Source: Kondoa malvinella
Taxonomy: Eukaryota > Basidiomycota > Agaricostilbomycetes > Agaricostilbales > Kondoaceae
Direction: 5' to 3'
Length of the DNA: 64,000 nt
NCBI GenBank assembly: GCA_039545315.1
Contig: BCIM01000010.1
Span: 694,441-758,440, forward strand
Below the pieces are notes generated by a model. It saw only the letters and a program-made list of their open reading frames with translations, made no database searches and was not told where the DNA came from. Position 1 is the stretch's first letter. Every line of letters starts with the position of its first letter. A program made the position numbers and the translations under genes. Shown one piece after another: positions 9,650 to 22,094 of this stretch.

Positions 9650-12600
9650 TCAAGGTACAACGAGTAAAGTACAAGCAGTCGTCCCTTCAATCCCCAGCAG
9701 CGAACCTTCATGCAACACATCTAGCTCTCTGACACGATGCCAACCTTCCTTCTCAGTCCCATCATCTAATGCTGCTTCTACTAAAGCACCTAACGACAAG
9801 CCCGCATCCCCTCTTGCGTACTCTGTAACTCTCACAGGTGGTAATGCCACCTCACCACACATGCCGACAGGCACTAAACCGATCTTGATGCAATGTTCTG
9901 TTCCAGGCATGATGGAGATCTTTTCCGTCTGGCGAGGTCCGGAAAGTACCCATTGTTCAGAGCTGTCAATATTGAAAGCGAGGTAAAGCATGTCCGAGAT
10001 GGAATCGTTTGTTATACGGTATGACGCGGTAATGGGTTTGTGAATGTGCGCAATCTTGGGCGTGTCGACTTCTACTGCGGCTTCGATTCGAGGTATGTCT
10101 AGAGCGGGTATGGCGAGCAGAGTTGTGTTTTGAGCTGAAGAGCCTTGTCGCCTCCATGTAAGTTCAAGTGTTGTGCCAGATGAGGCTTGCAGTTGCCGGA
10201 TCTCTGGTTGTGGTATTGCTTCCAATAGCCAGGTAGTAGAGTATGCTTCGTCCGGCTGCCAGAGCATCGGAAAGTCTTCTTCGTCTGTGCCGGACTCGAG
10301 CAGCGTTGGTGCATCTTCGCCTGACGTGTACACTTGCATATTGAGCACTTCGATAGGTGCTCCGCTGCTATTGATCAAGATGCCCGACAAATCTACCTCG
10401 ATGGCACCTCGTCTGTCGCTCGACTCTTCCAGGTCCAAAGTAATGTTCCTCCGCCGCCTTGTCCGCCGATATCGCGCTTGAAATGTAGGCTCACAGACAC
10501 TGACAGTTGGTATCGATACCGTTTGCAGCAAGACTCTGCTGGCAGAAGTAGAAGCCTCGCTGGAATTTGCTTCTTGTTGGCACTCGACCGATATATCGAG
10601 CGTGCGAAGACCGGCAACGCCGAAGCAAGATAGCTGCAACGTTTTCGCGATGAGGGAATGAGGTTGTACTGAACCCAAAGGGACAGCGTGGATGAAAGAA
10701 GACGGTGTTTCGTCAGAAATTGATATTGTGTCGCGATCTAGATCCACAATTCAGTTTTGCCTGGAAGACTAGCTGAGTATATCCACCTTGATCCGATGTG
10801 ACAGGCTTGAGCATCACATTCAGCACAGCATTGAAAGGCGTGTTGTGCTCGCTTTCGACCTTTATCGTTATGTCAAACTTCTCGTCTAGCAGAGCTGATG
10901 GGCCAGCTTCGACATGTAGTTTGGCTCCGATGAATTGCGTGGTGATCCTGTGGATCGAGTTATCACTTTACGAGACATCCCAGAACAGTTCACTTACTGG
11001 CACTCATTGCCGGCACTTGATGGAGGATAGGATCGAATGAGCTTCAGATCCCACCCGTGAAGCTTTAGATCAAATTCCGCCAATGTTACCGAAAATGTTG
11101 CAGGTGTGGTAGAAGCGAGTGGAATTTGTATCACAAGTTGTGCAAGATTTGACACACTAAGATCGCAGCTGATTTCGATTGGTGTCACAGAAGGGAGAAC
11201 GACCGGTGTGTTCGGCATTTTGCTTCCTTCTTTGTGTTGCAGCCCAATTCGAGATCCATCGCTCAACTCGAGAGAAAGTCGGTTGGGTATTGCATCTAAC
11301 TGCGTCAGTTGTGTGGAAAGCTGGGCATTGATAGAAAGATTGACTGTTGAGTTGATATGGGATGAGGTTTGATCAAAAGAGGGAAGTATTTTGACTGCTC
11401 GCAAGAGGTCAGAGCGACTCAGCAGATGGAACGAAACCTACGCAGTGTACCACAATCTGAGAGATCGACTGATATTGGCAACGCATCTTCTGCTGGCGAG
11501 TTCTTCTGTAACATGTCAATCAGCGCTTCCCGCTTATGGACCACCAAACCTACCTCGAGTAAAGCCTTCAGATGACCAACAGTATCTTGTGATGCGCTTG
11601 TATCTACAGAGCAATCAGCCCAAGACTTCTGCCGCCCAAACGAGAGATTGACCTGAATCCAAAAGCTCGATATAGGACTGGATTGCAACAGCTACTTGAC
11701 CGTCCTCCTCTGCGCATTTGGCTCTATCTTGTAAAAGCGAGCTAATAATGGAGTTCCAGTCTTCCTTCCTGTATGACTTGATGATGCGCTCGTGAAATCT
11801 ACACAGTTGTCAGTATAGTTCGCAGGCTTCAGTATGTGACATACTTGAGAGCTATATCTAGATTCTTTGCACGAGCATGTATGGCTGCTATTTGACGAGC
11901 GATCGACAGAGCCATTCGACTTGACTTATACTTCTTGAAGATCTCGTAGGCTTTCGTGAGGAGCTACTGCTGGTCAGCCTGGGCACCAAAGTTGATGCAG
12001 GCAAACTGACCTCCAGTATCTGTTCAGCATGATTGACCTTCTTCTCGTGAACGAAAGCTGGAGAGGAAAGAAGCACATCCGGCGCGGCGGTCGTGTCTTC
12101 GAATTTCTGCAGCCAGGCATCGCATCAGTAGAGGAAGACACAGTGGCATCAAGTCGGGCTGACCTCCGACTCCAAGACTTGTGTAAAGATGTTATAACGC
12201 TCAATCGAGCACTGAGCTGCCGAATAATAGAGGTGACCAGGGTGTTGTAATAGCAGGCCAGCATTCGTAACGCCTTGGATGTTATTCCTTGCCGCTCTCG
12301 TATTGGTAACTGGTTTACTCGAGGATGGTAGCTTGAAGCCTCCGTGCAATGCAGTGTCTAGTATTTCGGCGAACAGGCGATACCTGAAGACAGTCAGCGG
12401 GTCAACTTTCTTGCGAAGGGTGACTTACTGTTTCGACAGCCACGACCAAAATTCAAAGGTGTCTGCGCCGATGCCCCAGCCTTCGCAAAGCTGCCGGAAT
12501 CTAGCAACATGCTTGTTGAACTGAGCTAGCGCGTGCTGCGAGTCGTCGCCATAGAGATACAATCGAATGATCTGCTTAGCTGCTTTAGACTTGTCAATCA

Positions 12601-13824
12601 GAATCAAGCTAGAGCTCACCTTCATGCTGATACAGTCTGCCAATACCTTTGCTTCGGCCCAACGCTTCGTACGCGGAGGCAAGGCAGCTGTTGAACCGAA
12701 CAGATCCGCTAGAGCGTTGTAGCAGTCTTCGTAGTGTCTGCGCACTGCTATTAGCGGACGAGGTGGTAGTCTTACAAGGTCCCTTACTTTAGGGCAACAT
12801 CGAATTCTTGTCTGAACTCTGCAAATACCGCCATCTTGTATTCATAACGCACCTGTCGACACACAAGGAGAAGCATCAGGCAGGTAACCTGAAGACTTCG
12901 ATTCGTGACCGACACCCCAAGCAGGTCCACTGAGAGTTGGCGCAGCAGTAGCCGATCCGCCAATAGGTCTCGACACAGTTGAGCTAGGCACACGACTTCT
13001 CTTTCTCCTCACTCGTCGACCGTGCTCTCGATAGTAGTCTATAGCGGATTCGTAAAGCTCGCTTTGAAGGCTAGCAACGAACTTCTGTACTTCTGCTGGT
13101 GATACGGGAGATATTACAAAGAGGGATGCGCGCGAGTCCAGGCCTGATTGCCGACGGATGATGCTTAGGCGGTAATCGAGACTTGGGTCGTCTGCCGGAG
13201 GCAGAAGAAAATGAGCTATGCTTTAGCAGATTAACTTCTCCACGGACCTAGCATACGAGATGAAGCCAGCACGACAACAGCTAGCTTAATGCCTCGTTCC
13301 GCTGTCTGCCTCTTGCGCTCTAATACCTCACTAACCAGCTCCGCGTCCTTCTTCCGTTCAAGCTCAGATCCTTGTTGATTCGCTTGGGCAGGAGGACTGA
13401 GTGGATTCTCTTCTGTGATTTCACTTGGTTCCCAGAGTTTTAGAACGAGAACAAAGACGCAAGGGATCATTTCGCGATGTTTCCGTATCCAGATTGGGGC
13501 CATCATTCCGTCTGGATGCAAAGGCGAGTTCGGAGTTAAAGGAGAGATAGGCGAATGTGAGCCTGGCGTCGTATCATTCTGGGAAGTAGCTTTGGCCTTT
13601 CGCGGTGGGAAACGAGTATGCTTGTCCACGACGACAGCATGAAATTGACTTGATGAGCCGCGCAGAGGGTCCCAAACAGGAAAAGTGTGAGATTTATGCG
13701 TCAAAGTCTGCTTGAGCGAGGACAGCAAAGCGTTGAATCCGTCATCTTGCTCTGCTTGATCCAACCCAGCGATGAACAACAGAGGTTGCAGGTGAGACAG
13801 AAAGCTCTCAGGGAATGAATCCAT
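9650..13824 (-). CDS. TRAPPC11-like trafficking subunit (foie gras)
   Basis: Subunit of a TRAPP tethering complex acting in ER-to-Golgi traffic. The N-terminus (MDSFPESFLSHLQPLLF) and the following region match the TRAPPC11 start. The foie-gras domain is marked by YEYKMAVFAEFRQEFDVAL near 12834-12790, FEFWSWLSKQY near 12440, and LLLQHPGHLYYSAAQCSIERY near 12250-12190. The C-terminal part (10747-9650) is beta-rich with repeated ITNDS-like segments, as in the Gryzun domain. Total length is about 1100 residues over about ten exons. Saccharomyces lacks this subunit; many filamentous fungi and basidiomycetes have it. TRS130/TRAPPC10 was considered, but the foie-gras motifs favour TRAPPC11. Confidence 0.85.
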
Positions 13825-13909
13825 AGCGATTTCGGTGGTATCTAGCGCATCTCAGGGTATTCTGGTTTGGTCGCTGCCCGTCAACACTAAGAGATGCATA
13901 CTTGACATG

Positions 13910-15409
13910 TCACAGCTTTGCCTTGACGGATACACTCCTATATTGCTGTACAACACCCTCCCTTGACAGTCTATCACATTCCCTTGTAGAATAGCCAAGA
14001 TCCGCCAATATCGAGATCGAATGACTACCAGGCGGTAGCAAGAAGGCTTGCTTTCCCACATTCTCGTACTTGCTCTGAACATCTTCTATACCAGGCGTAC
14101 GCGTCAATCGAGGAGCCACAGGCGGTATTCGATCATCCATCGTCTTGCCGGACCATAAGACTGCACTTTCTTCTAGCGATAAGACAGGCGTGACGCAAGC
14201 ATCAGTCTTTTCAAAGAGCGCAGTCCACTCGTCGCGGGTCTTGCTGACGAAAGCTTCTTTCAGGTATGCCTTGAGCGCGGGCCATCGCTTTTGATCAGCT
14301 TGAATAGTCGACTTGTCAAATGTCTTCTGTTTTAAAGGAGCATTGGCGAGCATGATGTCACTATATATCGATCAGCAACACTGTTGGCTCAGTTCTGAAA
14401 GAGACTCGCATAAAGATGGAAAAGAATTGCGGCTCGAGCGCGCCAACACTCATGAACAACCCATCTTTACATGCATACGTGCCATAAACTATGCGGAGGA
14501 TGAGCAACGGATACCGCATCAAGCATTCAAGCTCACAAGGCGATCCGCCGTCCAACACATTCTGTCCGACCGGTTTTGACCAGAAAGGTGTTCCAGCATT
14601 CGGGATATTATTAAGTAGCGCAAAGCTTGCCAAGTACCGCACGCCATTGACCTGTTGACCAATCAGCTGATAAGGAAGCCCAACATATACGACGGACCAT
14701 ATCAGCTTCTACCACTTGACCTTTCCCGCTTCGACTTCTCTCTAGTAAAGCAAGCAGGATACCAACCACACACATGACACTACCACCAGCGAAATCAGCC
14801 AAGAGATTAACAGGCGGCACCGGTGTCGGCGAATCAGGTGGTTTCAACAGCTGGGATTCAATCAGCTCTGAATTGACAGACTCAACCGAAACACTCACTG
14901 ATAATATCCCGCTCAGAGCAAGGTAGTTGATATCATGACCCGCCCGATCAGACCAAGGACCAGACCGAGGGAACCCAGTCAAACGAGCCAATATAGCTCT
15001 TCCACTTGATGCGTTATCGATCTCTTCTGGTCCTAAACCTATACGCTCCAATACACCAGGTCGAAAAGGGTCTATGACGACATCTGCGTCCTTTAGCAGC
15101 TCAAGAGCTATGGCTAGACCTTCTTTTGATTTCAAACTGAGTGCGATAGAGCGTTTCCCACTATCACATGCATCAGCCCGAATCTCTTGCTCAACGGAGG
15201 CAGCATACCGAGCTAGGACATCATCTGATCTACTTCCAGGTCGATCTATCCTTATAACACTGGCACCAAAGTCTGCCAAAAGCACTAAAGCCGGGGGCAT
15301 ATTGAGTTGTTAATTCGCGGGGTAATGATAAGAGGGACGGACTGCCAACGAAGGGACCAGGTGCTAGACCTGCAAACTCTACTACATTGAGTCCGGCCAA
15401 TGGAAGCAT
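13910..15409 (-). CDS. Class III CoA-transferase / alpha-methylacyl-CoA racemase
   Basis: Likely epimerises 2-methylacyl-CoA or moves CoA between carboxylic acids. The start MLPLAGLNVVEFAGLAPGPF is the family N-terminus. After an intron the protein continues LLADFGASVIRIDRPG, then KRSIALSLKSKEG, DVVIDPFRPGVLERIGLGP and GHDINYLALSG, which holds the conserved Asp of this fold. Reading across the first intron needs a GC donor (gcagtccg...ggctttag) or a slightly shorter N-terminus. The C-terminal exon (14353-13910) has the DACVTPVL motif. It lies just upstream of TRAPPC11 on the same strand, about 85 bases apart. No clear PTS1 is visible at the end (VKAKL). Confidence 0.88.
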
Positions 15410-15794
15410 GCTGAAAGGTATGATTTGACTTTGTTTGGCTGTTGCGGATCAAGAGAATCGCAATACCAATTTCCACCTTTGCCCAATTCCAGCTACTCTG
15501 TCACCAGGTTGTACAATTGCAGCCCTGTCCTGCACCCACGCTGTCGCGATACTTCGCTGTTCGGCCGCAACGAGCGGATGACTGAGGTTGCTTGGCGGTT
15601 GGCAATCCATTTAGTTAAGGCAGCGAAGACTTGCTTGGCTGCGTCTGGATGTCAATAAGGATCAGCATGAACCTCATCCAGGCGTAGCAATACTCACAAG
15701 GCGCCTGCTAAATCAGGCGTGTTTGCTAGATCTTCGTCTGGCAAACGATGCACAATTGTACAGCTGTAATGGTACAGATAGCCTGAGATGACAG
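15410..15794. other. Intergenic between racemase and ATG16
   Basis: Promoter of the racemase gene and 3' flank of ATG16, both on the minus strand. I see no coding exon. Confidence 0.4.
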
Positions 15795-16544
15795 CTATTT
15801 ATCGTCCTTCTTATCGCTTTTTGGATCAGATTTCAGCCTTGCTGTAGACTCCTGTTGAAATGATTTCAGCATACTTTGCGATATGATCAAAACACTCACG
15901 ATGAAGGCATTCGCTTCATTGACCTGAGAAACCTCATTCGCAACTTTATCCAACCACCGCTGCAGCAAGTTCCGATTATCGACCCTCAAATCCTCATTCT
16001 TCTTTTCCATCTGGTGATATTCCAGATGCAATGTCGCCAGCTCGTCATTCAAATTCACGACGACCTTTTCCTTTTCCTTCAACGCGTTCTTTGCATCCGT
16101 CTGCTTTTGCGTTAAAGCATCCAAATCGTTTCGAAGTGAGCGAGCAGTTTCTTGCGCGTTCCGAGCAACGTCCTCTTGTTCTCGCAATGAATCGGTAAGG
16201 GAAAGCAAACGGTTCACATTCTGTGACTGGGTACGATAAGAGGAAGAGACTTCTTCGCGCATAGAAGAGATTTGAGATTCGAGTGAAGCGACATATGCTG
16301 CTTCTATAGCATTGCCTTGAGTTGGATTAGCCGAGCGAGAGGCTTTAAGTAAAAGTTTGTTGCGTTCTTTGAGTACTAGAGCATGCTGAGCCAGACGTCG
16401 CTCTATAGCCTGAAATCAACTTGCATCCTGTTTCGCGCAAGTGAGGGGCTTACGCTGAGCAATAATGTCTCTATAACTGCCTTCCTGTGCATCTCTTCTA
16501 GTCAAAGACTCTAGTATCTCATCCTGCCAACCGCCCACGCCCAT
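15795..16544 (-). CDS. ATG16: ATG16, autophagy coiled-coil protein
   Basis: Binds the Atg12-Atg5 conjugate and directs lipidation of Atg8 during autophagosome formation. The short N-terminal segment (WQDEILESLTRRDAQEGSYRD) is the Atg5-binding type. A long coiled coil follows, ending in the family signature ELATLHLEYHQMEKKNEDLR then LLQRWLDKVANEVSQVNEAN. Three exons: an intron after IIAQ (acceptor gctatag near 16410) and one near 15840-15900. About 220 residues, within the fungal Atg16 range; there is no WD40 part. Confidence 0.9.
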
Positions 16545-16868
16545 GTATCGTTTCGCTTGTCGCGGTCAATGCACAACTTCGCATATTTTGACGAGAGACA
16601 TGATACACCGCTTCACGAATGTCCTGATAGTCTAGAGTCCTGGATCATAAAGATGCTCGGATTGTCTGTGCAATTGACAGGCGACTCTGCGCTTCTTCAC
16701 GGGTCGTCTGGCCAGAATATCGACGCGCTCGTGATCAACAAACAATAGCCAGTCGAGGCGAACAAGCACACTGCTGGCTATATACTCATGCTGACAATTG
16801 TAGGCTATCCGTGACTTCAAGTAAACTACCAGCGTTCCGTCGTTAGTCTACAAACGGATTGCATCTAC
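16545..16868. other. Intergenic, nothing clear
   Basis: About 320 bases of ATG16 promoter and 3' flank of the zinc-finger gene. No exon or motif I can support. Confidence 0.4.
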
Positions 16869-18493
16869 TTAGTTGTCCGAAGTGAGCTCCAGATGCTTTG
16901 CAAATCGCGCTTCCATCTGGGACCTGTCGCATATTCAGCGCGTTCGACTTACTGATAATGAGACTCACTTGATCGGCTCTTCCAAGGGATAATCCATCCC
17001 CTTCATCTCATCAACAACCTGGCCAACCAGCGTCTCTGCTCCTTTTGCCGAGCTCGAAGGCTGCATAATCTTCAACTCTTCTACTACCGGACGATTCACT
17101 AGTGGAATAGGAAAGAAGGCTTCACAATCTTCCGTCAATCGCACAACGAGTCCGATACAGGCATGACCTCCTCCTCTTTTCTGTGCTTTCGCTGCTGCAG
17201 TGACCATTTGTGCTGCTCTGCTTTTGGAGACGGACCATCGTTCGACTTGTTGAGGTAGTTGTTCTTGGGTCATGCAGGAAAGGGTAAAAGCTGCTTTAGC
17301 TTCTGTAGACGTCCTTGCTTTGGGTGCGAAATGGAGATTGAGCCTAGACACGACATGAGCTTCGTTATTTGTAGGTGATGTGATGCTACTCGCCGAATAA
17401 TCGAGTTGGGCAAACTGAGTATGGACATGTCCAGTCCTCCCGTTTCAGGCCGATTAGCGTACTGTTGTGTTACAGAAAGGAAAGGCTGCAAAGCGATCCA
17501 TATAAGCAATGGCTTGTAATCTTCAAGCCATTGATAGAGCAAGGGCTGAAAGATGGATGAGGCAGAAACCAATCTGCTGCTGACATGGCAATGCGTTCTA
17601 GGGTTTCGTAAAGGTGTAATTTGCTTGCACGCAATCTTGTGAGCTGGCCAATCTTGACCCTGACATTCAGCAGACTATGCTATATTAGTCGACAAGCACA
17701 GGGACTCGTATATCTGCTCGCTAACGCAATATTCAGACCCTTCACATTGATCAGGACGTTTCAAGCATTCGCGCGAGATAACTTACATTGACACCTCGTA
17801 CATTGCAGCATCTTGCCTTCCTTTCCACAGACTGTGCAGCCAGAAGTAGGAGTATGCGGAGGTTTGTCATACAACTGCAAAGCAGCAGGCAGAAAGTCGG
17901 CCGCATGCAAGATCGCTCCGAGACCTCTTGCTCGATCATGAGTACCGAAAGAAGCTTGTTCGCCCGTGTCTTCTAGAACGGCGTTGATATCCCGCGAGTG
18001 CGTATCGCCTGCTTGACAAGTCCGTCGAGTGCTGGCAGATATAAAGTTGACATGGTTAAAGCCTCGATTCAGTCTGAGCTGCTCTATTTTATCAGACGAC
18101 CATTCGCAACTTGCTTGAGAATGACCTGCACGTAGAGAGGGATCTGCAGCAGGTGTAATGCTTGCGATCGGTCCAAATAGAACCGTCTTTTCCCCGCTGG
18201 AAGACAAGAAAGCGCTAGGAGCAGCTCGCAGCTCTCCAGCTAGCTCGTCTGCACTATGTATTCATAGTCAATATTGACTTAAACGCTTGAGCAGAAGAGC
18301 GCAACTAATGAACATGAGAGGAAAGACATTCTTGCGAGCAGAAATGACCAAAGGCTTCGTTCTGTTCTTTACAAGTTTCGCACCGAAGCGTGCCTTGTTG
18401 CCAGCAGAGGTCATTTTCGCATGTCTTGTGCGGGTTTTGCGGCGCGAGATCTGCTACATCTTCGTCTGAGCGTTTAAGCCATTTGATGGCCAT
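16869..18493 (-). CDS. Double zinc-finger (C6H2 plus MYND) protein
   Basis: Two zinc-binding modules are visible. The first, near residues 20-60, has the spacing C-x4-C, C-x2-C, C-x3-C, then His (CENDLC ... CETC ... FCSQEC), like the finger at the start of methionine aminopeptidase 1. The second is a MYND finger, CTVCGKEGKMLQCTRCQ then YCSAECQGQDWPAHK, complete only if a 14-nt exon (17726-17739) is included. The C-terminal half of about 200 residues is conserved-looking but unrecognised and ends near MEARFAKHLELTSDN. No SET or peptidase core is seen. MYND fingers bind proline-rich partners. The start at 18493 is a choice: upstream minus-strand frames to 18887 could add exons. Confidence 0.7.
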
Positions 18494-18950
18494 GTTCGAC
18501 CAGAAGGCAGTAACCAGACTGCTTTGACCAGTTTTCTAGGAGTCAGAGCACGGCACTCTCCCTGAATGGTCGACGAGAACGAAGACAAGTATTGTGTAGG
18601 TATTTTCTTGTCCAGCGACAGTGACGCTGAGTTGAAGCTGCGTTCAAAGAGGCTGCTCATTGAGGTGCTGCGGAATGAACTAGCTAACTCTCTTGCCCGA
18701 ATCCGCGCTGGCTTGCTTCAAGCTTGCATTGTAGGCTGTCGACAGCATAATTTTTTGACTTTGCACAGAACTTTGTCGTTTCAGCTGTCTGTTTGATCTT
18801 GCGCGTTGCTACATCGCTCTCATCTCCAGCTCCAAGTAGTAGTCTATTGCTGTCTGCTCTCGACCTCTTGATTAGCCGGATTGGCATGTGATACAGAGTC
18901 TTACCTGCCCCGCGTCTGCTTTCTGCCTCTTGTTCTCAACCACACACAGA
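18494..18950 (-). other. Possible 5' exons of the zinc-finger gene
   Basis: Minus-strand frames 18887-18684 (starts MPIRLIKRSRADSNR) and 18660-18470 (starts MSSLFERSFNSA) look coding in composition. I could not join them in frame to the zinc-finger gene. If 18887 is a true start, the promoter shared with the thiolase gene is only about 63 bases. Confidence 0.3.
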
Positions 18951-20728
18951 ATGACTTCCGCAATGGCATCTCGATTGGAATCAATCAAGTCTCACTTTAC
19001 TCCCTCAGGTGTACCCAGCTTGACGGCGAAACATCCAGAGTGAGTCTCCCGCTGGCATGAACAACCTCAGAGTCTCATGTGTAAGCTCGCGATTACTCCA
19101 GCGATGTGGTCATTGTGCTCGCTGCAAGATCTCCTCTGTGCAAAGCTGGCAAAGGCGGTTTCGCCCACAGTGAGCGTTTCTTTGTATCATTGAGTTTGAT
19201 CGCTCATACCTGCTCCTAGTGCGTTCGGATGAACTCATGGTAGCAATGCTGAGAGCTACTATTGAACGTATGCCAGTCAAACCAGCAGAAGTGGAGGACA
19301 TCTGCGTCGGAATCGTTCAAGGAGCTAGCAACACCCTAGATGCACGAGCAGCCGCTTTGACTGCTGGTTTCCGTATGTCTTCTCGTCCTTCTTCCAAGAT
19401 ATACTGATTCCGTTCGCAGCCGAGACATCCTGCGTCCAATCCGTCAACCGCTTCTGTTCAAGTGGTCTCATGGCCATCTCGATCATCTCCAACCAGATCA
19501 GAAACGGAGAAATCGAGTGCGGTCTAGCTATGGGCTCGGAGAGCTTGTCTGCCAAGTAAATCCAACTTGACGGGTCGAATTCTCTTGCTGATACTTTACA
19601 GTGCATCGAACTTAGAGGGCACATTGTCACCGGAAATTATGGCACACCCGATTGGCAAAGACTGCATGAGTATGTCTACCTTTCATCTTCATCTACATCA
19701 AGCTGATCATTCCATAGTGACCATGGGAGAAACTTCCGAGAACGTCGCTAGCGACTTCAGCATTCCTCGAGAAAAGATGGACGCATTCGCAGCTGGATCC
19801 CACCAAAGAGCAGAAGCTGCTCACCGCAAAGGTCTGCTAGCTCAAGAAATTGTCAGTCTTCTCCGTCTCCCACAAAACGCCAAGCTGACACTGTCGCAGC
19901 TTCCACTTGAAGCCCTTCGTTTCGACGGCGCAAGCAAAGACCCAGCTGACCGAAAGAAGGTCATCATCTCCGAAGATGATGGTCTACGTCCAGGAACGAC
20001 GAAAGAAAGTCTGGCGAAAGTCAGAAGCGCTTTCCCGCAATGGAAGCCGGGAAACAGCACTGGAGGCAACTCGAGTCAAATCACCGACGGTGCTTCTGTG
20101 GTGCTCATGATGAAGGTTTGTGCTACCGAGCGTCCTTTGAAGTGTTGCAGCTGATCTAGATCCGATTTCAGCGGTCTAAAGCTGACAAGATGGGCATCAA
20201 GATTCTTGGCAAGCACGTCGCGACTTGCGTAGCAGGATTACCACCTCGTATCATGGGTGAGTTCATCTGTCCTTGTCGTTAGCGAGTTTGCTGACGCGAT
20301 GTCTCAGGTATCGGTCCAGTTTATGCCATCCCAAAAATCCTCGCTCGTTGCAATATCAAGAAGGAGGATGTCGATCTGTGGGAAATCAACGAAGCGTTTT
20401 CCTCAATGGCTGTATATTGTGTCGAGACATTGGGTCTAGACAGGGATTACGTGAATGTCAACGGAGGTACGTCTACTCGAGCAACTACTCTATGCTTTGC
20501 TGATGTTTACGGGTCACAGGAGCCATTGCATTTGGGCATCCCTTTGGTTGCACCGGCACTCGTCAAGTCGCTACTGGTCTGAGCGAGTTGAACAGGCGAA
20601 GAGGAAAGATCTTGATTACCGTTAGTCCTTAACCTGTTCCGCATCTGTACTGATGGCCGGTATTCGTACAGTCCATGTGCATAGGATCGGGACAGGGAGC
20701 AGCTGCTTGCTTTGTCGGCGAGGCTTAG
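18951..20728 (+). CDS. POT1: Peroxisomal 3-ketoacyl-CoA thiolase, PTS2
   Basis: Last step of beta-oxidation: cleaves 3-ketoacyl-CoA with CoA to acetyl-CoA and a shortened acyl-CoA. The N-terminal RLESIKSHF fits the PTS2 peroxisomal signal and sits at the same place as in yeast thiolase. The acylated cysteine lies in SVNRFCSSGLMAI, the first catalytic His in GGAIAFGHPFGCTGTRQ, and the second Cys in CIGSGQGAAACF. About nine exons and about 420 residues. The two C-terminal signatures differ from the usual LGHPLG and GTGMG by small substitutions. The neighbouring acyl-CoA-binding gene on the same strand fits peroxisomal lipid use. Confidence 0.93.
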
Positions 20729-20904
20729 GTCATGCATGACATTCTCACATTATTGTTCAGTATCCACCATATTTAAATCGTTGTCGCTGCCTCCCTTGCG
20801 CTGTGCACTCGCACTTCCAATCGATCTATTGTTACGTCTTACACGCTGCTTTGCCAGAGGAAACTATTCTTGCCCTGAACAACAACTTCTCTGAAGACGC
20901 GCAA

Positions 20905-21951
20905 ATGGACAAGAATTCGCTTGAGGCCGCTGCAGTGTTCAGCAAGGCAGTCGATATAGCACAAGGGCTGCCTAAATCAGGTCCAATACAGACAAGTTAT
21001 GAAGACAAACTACAACTCTACGCTCTCTTTAAGCAGGCAACTTTGGGCGATGTCTCTACTTCCAGGCCCGGTATACTAGATCAGCTAGGTGCGTTTGTGT
21101 GCCGCATGCCGCTATTAGCAGGCTGAGCGTAGCACATTGCGCAGGCAGGGCAAAGTACGACGCGCACAAGAAACGTGCAGGCCTGTCTACAGCTCAAGCG
21201 CAAAAGCAGTACGCTGATACGCTCATCAAGGTTGCTTCTACACTCTCTGAAGCCTTGCAATGCTGAAATATCACATGCAGATCTTGAGACGATATAAAGA
21301 TCGCACAGTCGCCGTAGACTTGATCAGAGAATTGGAGAGCTTGTATAAAGCTCCTCCCACACTTAGTAAGTAGCTTCAAGCTGCTTTCAATGTAGCTAAG
21401 CGATTACGATAGGCTCGATAGCTCCATCTGAAGAATCATCGGATGAAGACGACTATTCCTCTTCATCTTCCGTAGTACCAACACCAGGCCCGAGCAGGCC
21501 ATACCGCACACCTTCAGGCTCAATTATCCTTCCGCCCTCACGCTCTATAGCATCTTCTTCTCGCCCGCAGAATATATCCGCTGCCGCACTGAAAGCACAT
21601 CAACTCTCACTACCTGCCAAACCTACTCCGACACCATCTATAGAACCTTGGTTGAGTCAAACGCCAATACCAGTCGGTCCGACAGCGCACGAAATAGCAG
21701 TACAAAAGACACTGGATGCGATACAAATCAGTCTGAGCGGGATGAATGATCGATTAGCGAGGTTGGAAAGAAGGAAACCTTGGTATGTCACGCTGTACAA
21801 GAGGATAGCGTGGGAAAAGGTCAAGGATTGGATCTATATGGTCCTTTTCTTAATGCTGGGATGGAAAGCTGTTGGAGGCCGAGGATGGCTGGGCTTGTGG
21901 ATGGCACTGGCTAGGAGGAAGATTGGGATAGCGAGTCAGGCCACCGTATGA
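20905..21951 (+). CDS. Membrane-anchored acyl-CoA-binding protein (ATG37/ACBD5 type)
   Basis: An acyl-CoA-binding domain fills the first 95 residues: FSKAVDIAQGLPKSGPIQ, YEDKLQLYALFKQATLGDV and the STSRPG segment, with the rest split by introns near 21090-21145 and 21230-21280. A Ser/Pro-rich acidic linker with SSDEDD follows, then a predicted short coiled coil (DAIQISLSGMNDRLARLER) and one membrane helix near the C-terminus (DWIYMVLFLMLGWKAV). This layout is that of ATG37 and ACBD5, peroxisomal tail-anchored proteins that link acyl-CoA to pexophagy. The position directly after the thiolase supports a peroxisomal role; that link is inference. Confidence 0.82.
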
Positions 21952-22094
21952 GGCAAGAGCAGGGAAATAGGTCATACTGTCTGTCTATCGAGCAATCACC
22001 TCCCCTTCAATTCACCTCGCCCTTCACAGTCTATCACCCATCACTAGCTTGCGAGATCTCAACCGCTCAATCCCTTTTGCTAGCCTATGTCATC

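Noticed and set aside
9606..10633. Plus-strand open frames opposite TRAPPC11
   Set aside because: The minus strand encodes the TRAPPC11 C-terminal domain in one long exon; these are shadows.
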